A program made the translations under genes and the position numbers. From NCBI GenBank assembly GCA_028705775.1, contig JAQWCW010000014.1:1-64000 (forward strand): a DNA stretch of 64,000 bases, written 5' to 3'. Every line of letters begins with the position of its first letter. Position 1 is the first letter of the stretch. Below are positions 9,061 through 22,242 of this stretch, piece after piece. This stretch comes from Eubacteriales bacterium. Its GTDB lineage: Bacteria; Bacillota; Clostridia; Christensenellales; Aristaeellaceae. The notes beneath the pieces were generated by a model, which worked only from the letters and a program-made list of their open reading frames with translations, was not told the DNA's origin and made no database searches.

Positions 9061-10116
9061 GTGAAAAAAGCGCTCATAATCATGATGGCTCTGGTGCTTC
9101 TGCTTCCCTCAGCCGCGCTCGCGGACAAATCGCTGAATTTCAATTTTGTGGGCGACTGCACGCTCGCCTGCAATGAGGATATGAAGGGCTATCCCGAATC
9201 CTTCATGTCATATATTACTAACAACGGCTATGAATATCCGTTCAAGAATGTAAAGGCGCTGCTCGAAAAGGACGATTTGACCATTGCGAACGTTGAATGC
9301 GTTCTTTCGGACGTTCGCACAGGCAAGCGCAAAAAAACCTACAACTTCCGCGCGCCCGCAGAATACGCGCAGATACTGACAAACGGAAGCATCGAGCTGG
9401 CTAACCTTGCCAACAACCACACCTACGATTACGGCGACGGCGGTCTTACCCGCACAAAAGAGGCGCTGGACGCCGTCGGAATCAACTATTTTGAGGAATC
9501 AAACGTATACTACTACGAAAAGGACGGCATCAAGATTGCCTTTTACGGGCTTGCCTCCGATTATTTTGACGTCAACAAAAGGGCGATGCGCGAATCCATC
9601 GCCGAATTCAAGGCAAACGGCGGAAACGCGGTTGTCGTTTCAATCCACATGGGCTCGGAATACGCGTCCATTCGCACGACGCGCCAGACGCGCTCGGCAG
9701 AGTATGCGATTGACGCCGGCGCGGACTTGGTAATAATGCATCATGCCCACGTGGTTCTCGGCGCAGATATTTACAAGAACCGCTATATATTCTACGGTCT
9801 GGGCAACTTCTGCTTCGGCGGCAATTTCTATCTCAAGCGCCGCACCTATGATAACGAAAGAACCTCTCTGGAGTCCATGGTTTTGGGCGTAAGGCTCGAT
9901 TTTGCGGACGACGGCGAGTACATGGGACAGCAGGTGACCATCTATCCCGCATATACAAGCAGCATTTCCCCCGTCAACGATTACTCGCCGATTCTGGTTA
10001 CGGGCGAGCAGGCGGACAGCGTTATCGCCTATATGCAGGAGGACAGCAGCATAACCCTCAGCCCGTTTGATTCGGAAAAGGGCTGCGCCGAGCAGCCGTA
10101 TCTGCTTGCGCATTAA
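9061..10116 (+). CDS. CapA-family exported metallophosphatase-like protein
   Basis: 351 residues beginning at GTG with AAAGGAAA upstream. The first 21 residues form a signal peptide (KK, a hydrophobic core, then ALA-D). The rest matches the CapA/PgsA poly-gamma-glutamate synthesis family with its calcineurin-like metal residues: NFVGDCTLA near the start, LANLANNHTYDYG, HMGSEYAS and MHHAHVVLGADIY. It would act outside the membrane. Family members take part in polyglutamate capsule synthesis, but no capB/capC partners are here, so a lone CapA-like hydrolase is as likely. It ends at a strong terminator. Confidence 0.8.
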   Translation: MKKALIIMMALVLLLPSAALADKSLNFNFVGDCTLACNEDMKGYPESFMSYITNNGYEYPFKNVKALLEKDDLTIANVECVLSDVRTGKRKKTYNFRAPAEYAQILTNGSIELANLANNHTYDYGDGGLTRTKEALDAVGINYFEESNVYYYEKDGIKIAFYGLASDYFDVNKRAMRESIAEFKANGGNAVVVSIHMGSEYASIRTTRQTRSAEYAIDAGADLVIMHHAHVVLGADIYKNRYIFYGLGNFCFGGNFYLKRRTYDNERTSLESMVLGVRLDFADDGEYMGQQVTIYPAYTSSISPVNDYSPILVTGEQADSVIAYMQEDSSITLSPFDSEKGCAEQPYLLAH

Positions 10117-10210
10117 GGGCTTTGCGCGAAAACGGCGACTTAACGAGCTTTATCACGCAGGCATTGACGCTTAATGCGCAGGGCTTGCGATACGCCTCAT
10201 GGACATATTA

Positions 10211-10246
10211 AACCGGCGCGGCTCATATTAGGCTGCGCCGGTTTTA
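10211..10246 (+). terminator. Terminator of the CapA-like gene
   Basis: 9-bp GC-rich stem (AACCGGCGC with GCGCCGGTT) followed by TTTTAT. Confidence 0.8.
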
Positions 10247-10272
10247 TGCTTATATTAGCTTTGGTTTGCCGC

Positions 10273-10301
10273 TTGCCGCAGCAAATGATATATGCTATCA
10301 T
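10273..10301 (+). promoter_or_regulatory. Candidate promoter of the cupin gene
   Basis: TTGCCG and TATCAT with a 17-base spacer, 40 bases before the cupin start. Confidence 0.5.
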
Positions 10302-10340
10302 CTGAAGCAGCTTATAAAGTAGAATTTTCGGAGGCAGAGA

Positions 10341-10670
10341 ATGCTTATTGATTTCAACGAATCAAGGGAAATAACGATACCCGGAATGAACAACGGAACA
10401 GGCGCAATGACAGCAAAAATGTATATGGATGAGCAAGGAAAGATTATTCCCTGCACCATCCATGCAGGCGGTTCTATCGGCTTGCACAGACACGAAACCA
10501 GCGATGATATAAACTATGTCCTGTCCGGAAACGGAAAAGCCGTCTGCGACGGTCAGGAAGAAAAGCTTGCTCCCGACACTTGTCACATCTGCAAAAAAGG
10601 TTCCGAACACAGCATTGCAAACACAGGCAACGATGATTTAATTCTGCTTACCGTTGTTGTAGAAAGATGA
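10341..10670 (+). CDS. Single-domain cupin protein
   Basis: 109-residue small beta-barrel. Cupin motif 1 is GGSIGLHRHETSDDINYVLSG (HxH plus a downstream acidic residue). Motif 2 lies around CHICKKGSEHSIANTGNDD, supplying the last histidine, so a divalent-metal site is likely. Substrate unknown; family members are isomerases, dioxygenases or binding proteins. GGAGG lies 8 bases before the ATG. It is monocistronic, flanked by terminators on both sides. Confidence 0.8.
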   Translation: MLIDFNESREITIPGMNNGTGAMTAKMYMDEQGKIIPCTIHAGGSIGLHRHETSDDINYVLSGNGKAVCDGQEEKLAPDTCHICKKGSEHSIANTGNDDLILLTVVVER

Positions 10671-10716
10671 CTTTACATAAATAGAGCAACGCGTTGACTC
10701 CTATGCTTGCTCAAAG

Positions 10717-10749
10717 GGCAGTCTGCCATGATGACAGGCTGCCTTTTTT
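10717..10749 (+). terminator. Terminator of the cupin gene
   Basis: 9-bp stem GGCAGTCTG/CAGGCTGCC with one wobble, followed by six T. Confidence 0.8.
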
Positions 10750-10883
10750 GCGTAAGGACAAAGTCATTTCAATATTCACACAGCAACGGATTCCTATATA
10801 TTATCATGTATTTTGCTTTCTCCTGTTGTATACGCCCGATTGAAATGCACGATGTCGTCGGCGCGATAGGCGGTTTCAGCAGT

Positions 10884-10916
10884 AAAAAGGCGCCGCCGGT
10901 TTTATCCGTCAGCGCC
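10884..10916 (-). terminator. Terminator of rpoBC
   Basis: On the minus strand an 11-bp stem with one mismatch (GGCGCTGACGG against CCGGCGGCGCC, loop ATAAAA) is followed by TTTTT. It sits just after the rpoC stop. Confidence 0.75.
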
Positions 10917-10937
10917 CTTGTGTGGTATTTACTTTGC

Positions 10938-14486
<3,549 letters not shown>

Positions 14487-14557
14487 AAGGGTACACTCCC
14501 TTCGCAATCCATGAATTACTATTTCGTCAGTTCCGGATAATGCTTACGAGATAAGCC

Positions 14558-17500
14558 TTACAGGTCGTTATCGTCGTCGGTATCCAGAGATATCTCATCG
14601 AGAGCATCGTCCATATCGAAGTCGTCGAAGTCTTCCTCATCAAGAGTATCATCGACAGGCACGTCGGCGCCGACCATGATTTCTTCAGTTTCCTGAATAG
14701 CGTCGGCGGTATGCTTTTCATGCTCGATAGGCTCGATATCCTCATCCTCAAGCTCGCGGATGATGATTTCCTGCTTATTCTCGTCAAGCACCCTGATGTC
14801 AAGCGCAAGCGCCTGAAGCTCCTTGATGAGAACCTTGAACGCCTCGGGAGCGCCCGCCTGCGGAATGTTCTGCCCCTTCACGATGGCTTCGTAGGTCTTT
14901 ACGCGCCCTACAACGTCATCGGACTTGACGGTCAGGATTTCCTGCAGGGTATTAGCCGCGCCGTAAGCCTCAAGCGCCCAAACTTCCATTTCTCCGAAAC
15001 GCTGACCGCCGAACTGAGCTTTGCCGCCCAGAGGCTGCTGCGTTACGAGGGAGTAAGGACCGGTAGAACGGGCGTGCATCTTATCGTCAACCATGTGACC
15101 GAGCTTTAAGAAGTACATATAGCCGACCGTTACGGGATTCTCAAACTGCTCGCCGGTACGACCGTCAAACAGAATGGTTTTACCGTCGCGGCGGCGTCCC
15201 GCCTGCTCAAGACAATCTTCGATTTCTTCCTCGGTAGCTCCGTCGAAAACCGGCGTAGCGACATGCCAGCCAAGGGACTTGGCGGCGATTCCGAGATGAA
15301 CCTCAAGAACCTGACCCAAATTCATACGGGAAGGAACGCCCAGAGGATTCAGAACGATTTCAAGCGGAGTGCCATCCGGAAGGAAAGGCATATCCTCCTC
15401 GCGCAGAATCCTCGAAATGCAGCCCTTGTTTCCGTGACGGCCTGCCATTTTATCGCCGACGCTTATCTTGCGCTTCTGGGCGATATAGACTCGAACCATC
15501 ATATTGACTCCGGGAGAAAGCTCATCCTTGTTTTCACGGGTGAAGAGCTTTACGTCAACAACAACGCCGCCCTCGCCGTGGGGAACGCGCAGGGAGGTAT
15601 CGCGAACCTCGCGCGCCTTCTCGCCGAAAATAGCGCGCAGGAGACGCTCCTCTGCGGTAAGCTCGGTTTCGCCCTTGGGCGTTACCTTGCCGACAAGGAT
15701 ATCGCCCGCATGAACCTCAGCGCCGATACGGATAATTCCGTCCTCGTCAAGATCCTTAATCGCGTCGTCGCCGACGTTGGGAATATCGCGGGTCATTTCC
15801 TCCGGCCCGAGCTTGGTATCGCGCGCTTCGGACTCGAATTCCTCAATATGGATGGAGGTGTACTTGTCCTCCTTGACGAGCTTCTCGCTGATGAGAACGG
15901 CGTCCTCGTAGTTATAGCCTTCCCAAGTCATGAAGCCAATCAGAACGTTTTTGCCAAGACCGATTTCGCCCTTATCAGTGCTGGGGCCGTCGGCAAGCAA
16001 ATCGCCCTTTTCAATGCGCTGCCCTGCGTCTACGACAGGACGCTGATTGATGCAGGTGCCCTGATTGGAGCGGATGAACTTCTGAAGCTTGTAGTTATGG
16101 GTTTCGCCGTCGTCGCCCTTGATTTCGATGTTGCTCGCGCTTACCTTGGAAACATAGCCGTCTTCCTTGGCAAGAATTACAACGCCGCTGTCATGACCCG
16201 CCTTGAACTCCATGCCCGTGCCGATAATAGGCGCTTCGGGGCGAAGAAGCGGAACCGCCTGACGCTGCATATTGGAGCCCATCAGAGCGCGGGTAGCGTC
16301 ATCGTTTTCAAGGAAGGGAATCATTGCGGTAGCGACGGAAACCACCTGACGGGGGCTTACGTCGATATAATCGACATCCTTTTTATCAACCTGAATAATT
16401 TCAGCCTTATCGCGGACGGTTACGCGGTCGTTGACGAAGGAACCATCGCTCTCAAGAGGCTCGTTAGCCTGAGCGACTTTATAGAAATCTTCCTCGTCGG
16501 CGGTCATGTAAACGATGTCCTCGCTGACCTTGCCGGTGGTTTTATCAACGCGGCGGTAAGGCGCTTCGATAAAGCCATACTCGTTGATACGCGCATAGCT
16601 TGCAAGCGAGCCGATAAGACCGATGTTCGGGCCTTCAGGCGTTTCAATCGGGCATATGCGGGCATAATGCGAATAGTGAACGTCGCGAACCTCGAAGGTT
16701 GCGCGGTCACGATTGAGGCCGCCGGGGCCCAACGCCGACAGACGGCGCTTATGGGTAAGCTCGGCAAGCGGGTTAGGCTGATCCATGAACTGGCTGAGCT
16801 GCGAGGAGCCGAAAAACTCCTTGATTGCAGCCGAAACCGGACGGATATTTATAAGGTCGCCCGGGCGCACATCGTTGGAATCCTGAACAGCCATACGCTC
16901 GCGGACAACGCGCTCAAGACGGGTAAGACCGATGCGAATCTGGTTCTGCAGCAGCTCGCCCACGGAGCGCAGGCGGCGGTTGCCCAGATGGTCGATATCA
17001 TCGGTAAAGCCAATCTCATAGCTGAGACCGAGCAGGTAGCTGATGGAGGCAACGATATCATCAATGATGATATGCTTAGGCACAAGGCGGGAAACATTCT
17101 CGCGCAGGGTGCGCTTAAGCTCCGACTCCTCGGTGGAGTTGAGGATTTCAACAAGAGTGGGCAGATGCACCATCTCGTTGATTCCGACTTCCTTGGGGTC
17201 AAAGGGCAGATACTCGGCGGCGTTGACGAAATCGTTGCCGACTACGCGGACAACCGTTTCATCGACAAGCAAATCAACAGAGTTGATGCCGGCGTTCTGA
17301 ATAGCCCAAGCTTTTTCGTGCGAAATGGTTTCGCCCTTTACGGCGATAACTTCGCCGCTGCGCGGGTCGATAATATCGCCCGCAGGAATTTTGTTCTGAA
17401 TGCGGGTAGCTATTGCAAGCTTCTTATTGAACTTGTAACGGCCTACGCGCAGAAGGTCATAGCGCTTGGGGTCAAAGAACAGGCTGCGCAGAAGCGTGCG

Positions 17501-18256
17501 GGCGCTCTCCTCCGTGGGAGGCTCGCCGGGGCGCAGCTTCTTGTAAATTTCAAGCAGACCTTCGCGCTCGCTGGTCGCGTCGTCGGCGCGCTTGATGGTT
17601 TCGCTCAAAAGCTCGTTCTCGCCGAGCAGACTGAAAATCTGCTCGTTCGTTCCGTATCCCAAAGCGCGCAGGAAAACGGTCATCGGCAGCTTGCGCGCAC
17701 GGTCGATACGAACCCATAAAACATCATTGCTGTCTGTTTCGTACTCAAGCCAAGCGCCACGGTTGGGGATGACAGTGGTCGAATAAAGTGACTTGCCCGC
17801 CTTATCAATGGTGCGTACATAGTACACGCCCGGCGAACGGACAAGCTGGCTGACTATGACGCGCTCCGCGCCATTGATGATAAAGGCTCCGTTGTCGGTC
17901 ATGAGCGGGAAATCGCCCATGAATACTTCGGATTCCTTAATTTCTCCGGTTTCACGGTTCTTCAGGCGAACAAACACCTTCAAAGGCGCTGAATACGTCA
18001 TGTCGCGCTCTTTGCAGCGGTCAACAGAGTTTTTCGGGGCCTCGTCTAGCGAATAGTCCACAAACTCTAGCACCAAGTTTTCGCTGAAGTCGGTGATGGG
18101 ACTGACATCGTTGAGCACCTCGCGCAGGTCCTCATCCAAAAAGCGTTTATATGAATTCTTCTGCACTTCGATAAGGTCGGGCATTTCCAAAACCTCGTCG
18201 ATGCGGGAAAAGCTCATGCGCTTGCGCAGCTTACCCATCTGCACCTCATGCACCAT
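14558..18256 (-). CDS. rpoB: DNA-directed RNA polymerase subunit beta
   Basis: 1232 residues. The rifampicin pocket reads [10 protein letters not shown] then [13 protein letters not shown], wild type at the residues matching E. coli D516, H526 and S531. The C-terminal part has [12 protein letters not shown]. The last roughly 60 residues are strongly acidic (runs of Asp/Glu), a clade-style tail. I start at the ATG at 18256, where AAGGGGTGAT precedes at good distance. Two tandem promoters lie about 150-200 bases upstream. Confidence 0.97.
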   Translation of the reverse strand: MVHEVQMGKLRKRMSFSRIDEVLEMPDLIEVQKNSYKRFLDEDLREVLNDVSPITDFSENLVLEFVDYSLDEAPKNSVDRCKERDMTYSAPLKVFVRLKNRETGEIKESEVFMGDFPLMTDNGAFIINGAERVIVSQLVRSPGVYYVRTIDKAGKSLYSTTVIPNRGAWLEYETDSNDVLWVRIDRARKLPMTVFLRALGYGTNEQIFSLLGENELLSETIKRADDATSEREGLLEIYKKLRPGEPPTEESARTLLRSLFFDPKRYDLLRVGRYKFNKKLAIATRIQNKIPAGDIIDPRSGEVIAVKGETISHEKAWAIQNAGINSVDLLVDETVVRVVGNDFVNAAEYLPFDPKEVGINEMVHLPTLVEILNSTEESELKRTLRENVSRLVPKHIIIDDIVASISYLLGLSYEIGFTDDIDHLGNRRLRSVGELLQNQIRIGLTRLERVVRERMAVQDSNDVRPGDLINIRPVSAAIKEFFGSSQLSQFMDQPNPLAELTHKRRLSALGPGGLNRDRATFEVRDVHYSHYARICPIETPEGPNIGLIGSLASYARINEYGFIEAPYRRVDKTTGKVSEDIVYMTADEEDFYKVAQANEPLESDGSFVNDRVTVRDKAEIIQVDKKDVDYIDVSPRQVVSVATAMIPFLENDDATRALMGSNMQRQAVPLLRPEAPIIGTGMEFKAGHDSGVVILAKEDGYVSKVSASNIEIKGDDGETHNYKLQKFIRSNQGTCINQRPVVDAGQRIEKGDLLADGPSTDKGEIGLGKNVLIGFMTWEGYNYEDAVLISEKLVKEDKYTSIHIEEFESEARDTKLGPEEMTRDIPNVGDDAIKDLDEDGIIRIGAEVHAGDILVGKVTPKGETELTAEERLLRAIFGEKAREVRDTSLRVPHGEGGVVVDVKLFTRENKDELSPGVNMMVRVYIAQKRKISVGDKMAGRHGNKGCISRILREEDMPFLPDGTPLEIVLNPLGVPSRMNLGQVLEVHLGIAAKSLGWHVATPVFDGATEEEIEDCLEQAGRRRDGKTILFDGRTGEQFENPVTVGYMYFLKLGHMVDDKMHARSTGPYSLVTQQPLGGKAQFGGQRFGEMEVWALEAYGAANTLQEILTVKSDDVVGRVKTYEAIVKGQNIPQAGAPEAFKVLIKELQALALDIRVLDENKQEIIIRELEDEDIEPIEHEKHTADAIQETEEIMVGADVPVDDTLDEEDFDDFDMDDALDEISLDTDDDNDL

Positions 18257-18399
18257 AAATGCTATCACCCCTTATGTTGCTTGGCGTCAGTACGCTAAAG
18301 CCCTTGCCCTGCCCCGCGCAAGCCGCATCCCACAAATTTACCATTGCCTTTTCAGGCGGTTTCGTGTAGAATACGGGAAACACGGTGCATTCGTTCGGC

Positions 18400-18455
18400 A
18401 TTGTAACGCTACTAATGCAATTATCAATATTAGCACTTGTCAATACCTTTGTCAA
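18400..18455 (-). promoter_or_regulatory. Tandem promoters of rpoBC
   Basis: P1: TTGACA, 17 bases, TAATAT (18455 to 18427). P2: TTGATA, 16 bases, TACAAT (18427 to 18400). They share bases. The leader of about 140 bases between P2 and rpoB shows no structure I can name. Confidence 0.65.
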
Positions 18456-18524
18456 GCAAAAGGCGTAATAAATATGTAAAAATCATTTTATGCTTATTTC
18501 CTTGCTTAGTCAAGCGGTGATATA

Positions 18525-18563
18525 TAAAAACAACGGGCTTTCATTAATGCCGAAAGCCCGCTG
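18525..18563 (-). terminator. Terminator of the maf-rodA cluster
   Basis: On the minus strand a 12-bp stem (CAGCGGGCTTTC with GAAAGCCCGTTG) is followed by TTTTTATA, just after the rodA stop. Confidence 0.85.
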
Positions 18564-18580
18564 CTTTTGCCTTTTGAGAG

Positions 18581-19795
18581 TTATATATTGCTCATTCGCC
18601 GCGTCTTTTTGCGGATATTCTGCGTATTGTCCTCAACGTCAATCGAGCTTCTGTTATTGACAACGTTGAGCACAAGCCCGATTCCCGCCATGTTCGTCAT
18701 GTAGTTCGAGCCTCCGTAGCTGACGAACGGCAGCGGGATTCCCGTTATCGGCAGAAGCCCTATGTTCATGCCGATATTTTCCAAAACATGGAACAGCAGT
18801 ATGCTTGCAACGCCAATTATAACAAGCTGCCCGAACTTATCCGGCGTATAGCGCGCGAGATACACAAGCCTGATTATAACGAGAAGATACATTATTATAA
18901 GCCCTGCCGAGCCGACGAAGCCGAACGCCTCGCCGATGCTTGAGAAGATGAAGTCCGTCCAGTCCTCAGGCACGAAGTCAAGCTGGCTGTAAGAGCCTTC
19001 GATGAACTGCCCTATTCCGAAAAGCCCGCCCGCGCCGATTGCGCGCTTTGCGTTTGTCTGCTGATACGCCGTATCGAGCGCGCCCGACGCAGGGTCAAGG
19101 AAGGACATTATGCGCTGAACGCGGTAGCTGTCCGAGCCGGAAAGACTTGCCGTAAGGAACAACAGACCCGCAAACAGCGCCGCGGCAAGCACAATTCCGA
19201 CGATTACCTTCCAATCAACTCCCGCGAACCAGAGCATTACAAAGAACATGAACACGAAAACGAGGAACGTTCCTACGTCCGGCTGCAAAATTATCAACAC
19301 GGCGGGGACGCCGAAAAGGAGCATGAGCTTCCAGAACGAGCGCATATTGCCCATCGGCTTTTCATTGCCCGAAAGCAGCTTTGCGAACGTTACAATCATC
19401 GCAATCTTCGCAACCTCGGACGGCTGGAAGGAGCGGCCCGCGCCGACCCTGAACCACGCGCTGATTCCGTTAATCTGCTTTGTTCCAAGAACGAACGCAA
19501 GAACAGGAATTGTGACGAAATAAATCATCATTGCGTTGCGCTTAAGCACATGATACGGAATTGATTTTGTAATAATTACAAGCACAATAGGCGAGGCAAG
19601 CACAAAGATTGCCTGCCACATACTGTTCGTGGAGCTTATGATATAGTTGAGAAGCGTACTCTCCATATCGGTGTCCGGCGAATAGGTTGCAATGGCTATC
19701 GAATATATCCCGAAAATGGATATAGCGTAAACCATTGCAATCAGAATCCAGTCGATATGCTTTTTGCTTCGCCTGTCCAGCGTGGTTGTGGACAT
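18581..19795 (-). CDS. rodA: Rod-shape peptidoglycan polymerase RodA (SEDS family)
   Basis: 404-residue integral membrane protein with about ten hydrophobic segments. SEDS signatures are present: GRSFQPSEVAKIA, PEDWTDFIFSSIGEAFGF and GIPLPFVSYGGSNYM. RodA polymerises lipid II glycan strands together with a class B PBP; the matching PBP2 gene is two genes upstream, which favours RodA over FtsW. GGAGG precedes the ATG by 7 bases. It is the last gene of the mre cluster, ended by a strong terminator. A positively charged cytoplasmic tail closes the protein. Confidence 0.92.
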   Translation of the reverse strand: MSTTTLDRRSKKHIDWILIAMVYAISIFGIYSIAIATYSPDTDMESTLLNYIISSTNSMWQAIFVLASPIVLVIITKSIPYHVLKRNAMMIYFVTIPVLAFVLGTKQINGISAWFRVGAGRSFQPSEVAKIAMIVTFAKLLSGNEKPMGNMRSFWKLMLLFGVPAVLIILQPDVGTFLVFVFMFFVMLWFAGVDWKVIVGIVLAAALFAGLLFLTASLSGSDSYRVQRIMSFLDPASGALDTAYQQTNAKRAIGAGGLFGIGQFIEGSYSQLDFVPEDWTDFIFSSIGEAFGFVGSAGLIIMYLLVIIRLVYLARYTPDKFGQLVIIGVASILLFHVLENIGMNIGLLPITGIPLPFVSYGGSNYMTNMAGIGLVLNVVNNRSSIDVEDNTQNIRKKTRRMSNI

Positions 19796-19831
19796 TGATT
19801 AGCCTCCAATGAAAAATTCAGCTTCGCTGTA

Positions 19832-22198
19832 TCAGTCGTCGCCGATTCCGAAAAGGCGCATAAGGAAGCGCATGAACGCTCCATGGCGTTTTTTCGGCTT
19901 ATATTCGGCGGGCAGAATCGTTTCGGCGGCGCTTTCCTCGTAAGTATCGCCGCTGCCTGCGGGGCGCTCAAGCGGATGCCCGGGCGCATACTCGATTTTC
20001 TCGTGGCTTTCCGTATCGACGGAATAGGGCGCTTCGCTTTTCGGCGCGTCCGTCTGCGATGGCTCAATCGGGATTGAGTTTTCAAACCCGCCAAGAGGCG
20101 CGGCGGCAGAAACATACTCCTGCGTAAATTCGGTCAGCTCCGCGTTTGCGCAAGGTTCGGCTTCCGTTCCGGATGCAGTTGCGGGTTCGGGTTCGGGGGC
20201 TGAATCCGTTTCGTGTGCAGATTCCGCTTCGGGGCTTGATTCCGTCTCGGGTTCGGACTCGATTTCAGGGGCAGATTCCGCATCGGGTACCGACAAAGGA
20301 GCGGCGATTCCGGCGCTGTCCGCATTCAAGCATATTTCCGCTTCGCCCGCATTTTCGTCTGCCGCAGGAACATCTTCCTCGGCGGGCGCTTCTTCGATAT
20401 CCGATTCAATTGGCGCGGGCGTTACCATGAACGCCTGCTCAGCCGCAGGATACCCGCCTGAAGATGAAACGGGATATGCCTCCGCGATTCCGCCGGAAAG
20501 GCACAGAGCGGATATTTCCTCGACGGAAACGGGATTGAGAATGTTAAGGGTCTTAATTGGCAGGCACGGCGGGTATTCCTCGCCCTGCTGAACCGCAATC
20601 GCCTCCGCGCTGCCGCCGTCCGGCGCAATCGCGCGCTTTTTGTCAGCGGCAAACGGCACAAGAACAGCTTTGGGGCACTCCAAGGCGGTATACGCGGGAT
20701 AGCCCTCGCCTTCTTGAACGGAAAGCGCATTTACCTCGCCGAAGCCGCCAAGAGTTATGGCGCGTTTTCTGTCCGCAATAAACGGCACAAGAACAGCCTT
20801 CGGGCGCTCCAAGGCGGTATACGCGGGATAGCCCTCGCCTTCTTGAACGGAAAGCGCATTTACCTCGCCGAAGCCGCCAAGAGTTATGGCGCGTTTTCTG
20901 TTAGCGATGAACGGAACAAGCACAGCCTTCGGGCGCTCTACTACGGTGTATGCCGGATAGCCATCCCCGGGCTGAACGGAAAGCGCCTTCACTTCCCCTG
21001 AGCCGTCAAGCAGAGCCGCGCGCTTTCTGTCCGCAATGAACGGAACAAGCTTTGGCGGTTCGGGCTGTTTTTCAATATCGGGCGCGTCCTGCATATTCCC
21101 GTCCGGCTGCGCCGTTTCGGGCGCGGCAGATGAAAGCGGAGCGGCGATTGTTTCAGTTTGCCCATCAACCGCCTTAATATCGGCAGGCGCTTTGTTTTCA
21201 TTTTCGTCAGCGGAAATATCATATACAGAAACGTTTGACGAGTCCGCTTCGGGTTCGGCTGTTTCCGCGACGCTGTCGATTTCGGGAATCTTGGGCATTT
21301 CAGGCGCTGACTCCAAAGCGGATTCGGCAGGCTTTTCGGCTGCCTTGGATAATTCCGCCTTGGCAGCGGCGGTCTGCGCCTCCAGCTCGCGCAGGGCGGC
21401 AAGCAAATCCGGATGGATTGGCAGCTCGCTTTCGGTATGCGGCTCAGAATCGTCAAGCGGGCTTACCGCCAGCGAGCGCTTTTCACCGCAAAGCCTTGCA
21501 GCCATATCAACGGCAGACGAAAGCAGAACAGACGAAGCCGCCGTCGGGTTTTCGCCGCGAACGCTCGCCCTGTAAATCATATCGTCCTCGGGAATTCCGC
21601 CAAGCAGCGGAAGGCGCATTTTAACAGCGATATCGCGGGCAGAGAGCATACTTCCGTCCCGAATCCACTCCTCGCGCAGGCGGTTTACCACAAGCAGAGG
21701 TCTGTCATAGCCGCGCTTTTCCAGATAATCGGCGCAGTTAATGCAATCGCTCATGGAAGGCCCGTCGGGGGTAGTTACGACGATAGCGTTCATCGCAATG
21801 CGAAGCGCCGCCTTGAAGCTTTTCTCAACTCCGGATGGCGCGTCGATGATAATAACGTCAAATTCCTTCTTGACGCGCTCGGTAAAGCGCTTCAGCTCAT
21901 CCTTTTCAATATCCTTGATGCTTTCAAGGTTGGCAGCCGGAAGCAGATACAGCCCCGGATTTTCGGGAACGGCGACAAGCGCCATCTGTATCGAGCAGAG
22001 CTTTTTTACCGCATCGTACAGGTTAAAGCGCACGCTTTTTCGCACGCCAAGCACAATATCCATATTGCGCATACCCATATCCATATCAATAATAAGCACG
22101 CGCTTGCCACGCTTCGCGAAAGCCGCGCCGAGCGCCGCGCTGAGCGTCGATTTTCCGACGCCGCCTTTTCCTGATGCTATAAGATAGGACTTAGACAT
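19832..22198 (-). CDS. minD: MinD-type ATPase with a ~510-residue repeat-containing linker
   Basis: 788 residues from the ATG at 22198 (AAGGTGGT upstream), against about 270 for a normal MinD. Residues 1-242 are a standard MinD: deviant Walker A GKGGVGKST with signature K11 and K16, plus D40 and D120 at the E. coli positions. Then come a Glu/Ala-rich segment, four 43-residue tandem repeats (about 382-550, each with VPFIADRKRA and GYPAYT elements), a degenerate fifth copy (about 552-593), and a Pro/Glu/Ser-rich acidic stretch. The protein ends in KKRHGAFMRFLMRLFGIGDD, an amphipathic basic helix closely resembling the MinD membrane-targeting sequence. No MinC or MinE gene is in the window; it sits between PBP2 and rodA. 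The ATPase call is firm, the linker's role unknown. Confidence 0.88.
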   Translation of the reverse strand: MSKSYLIASGKGGVGKSTLSAALGAAFAKRGKRVLIIDMDMGMRNMDIVLGVRKSVRFNLYDAVKKLCSIQMALVAVPENPGLYLLPAANLESIKDIEKDELKRFTERVKKEFDVIIIDAPSGVEKSFKAALRIAMNAIVVTTPDGPSMSDCINCADYLEKRGYDRPLLVVNRLREEWIRDGSMLSARDIAVKMRLPLLGGIPEDDMIYRASVRGENPTAASSVLLSSAVDMAARLCGEKRSLAVSPLDDSEPHTESELPIHPDLLAALRELEAQTAAAKAELSKAAEKPAESALESAPEMPKIPEIDSVAETAEPEADSSNVSVYDISADENENKAPADIKAVDGQTETIAAPLSSAAPETAQPDGNMQDAPDIEKQPEPPKLVPFIADRKRAALLDGSGEVKALSVQPGDGYPAYTVVERPKAVLVPFIANRKRAITLGGFGEVNALSVQEGEGYPAYTALERPKAVLVPFIADRKRAITLGGFGEVNALSVQEGEGYPAYTALECPKAVLVPFAADKKRAIAPDGGSAEAIAVQQGEEYPPCLPIKTLNILNPVSVEEISALCLSGGIAEAYPVSSSGGYPAAEQAFMVTPAPIESDIEEAPAEEDVPAADENAGEAEICLNADSAGIAAPLSVPDAESAPEIESEPETESSPEAESAHETDSAPEPEPATASGTEAEPCANAELTEFTQEYVSAAAPLGGFENSIPIEPSQTDAPKSEAPYSVDTESHEKIEYAPGHPLERPAGSGDTYEESAAETILPAEYKPKKRHGAFMRFLMRLFGIGDD
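20552..21067 (-). repeat. 129-bp tandem repeat array inside minD (4 copies)
   Basis: Four consecutive 129-bp units begin at 20552, 20681, 20810 and 20939. The two middle units differ at only about six positions; the outer ones are more diverged. The period is exactly 43 codons, so copy-number change keeps the frame. The near-identity of the middle pair suggests recent duplication. Confidence 0.9.
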
Positions 22199-22242
22199 CA
22201 AAGGCACCACCTTTTTTCAGTCGATGCGAATAAAGAAGCCGA

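Noticed and set aside
15263..17719. Long open frame of 818 codons on the plus strand opposite rpoB
   Set aside because: It is a mirror frame of rpoB codons, has no ribosome site and no family resemblance.
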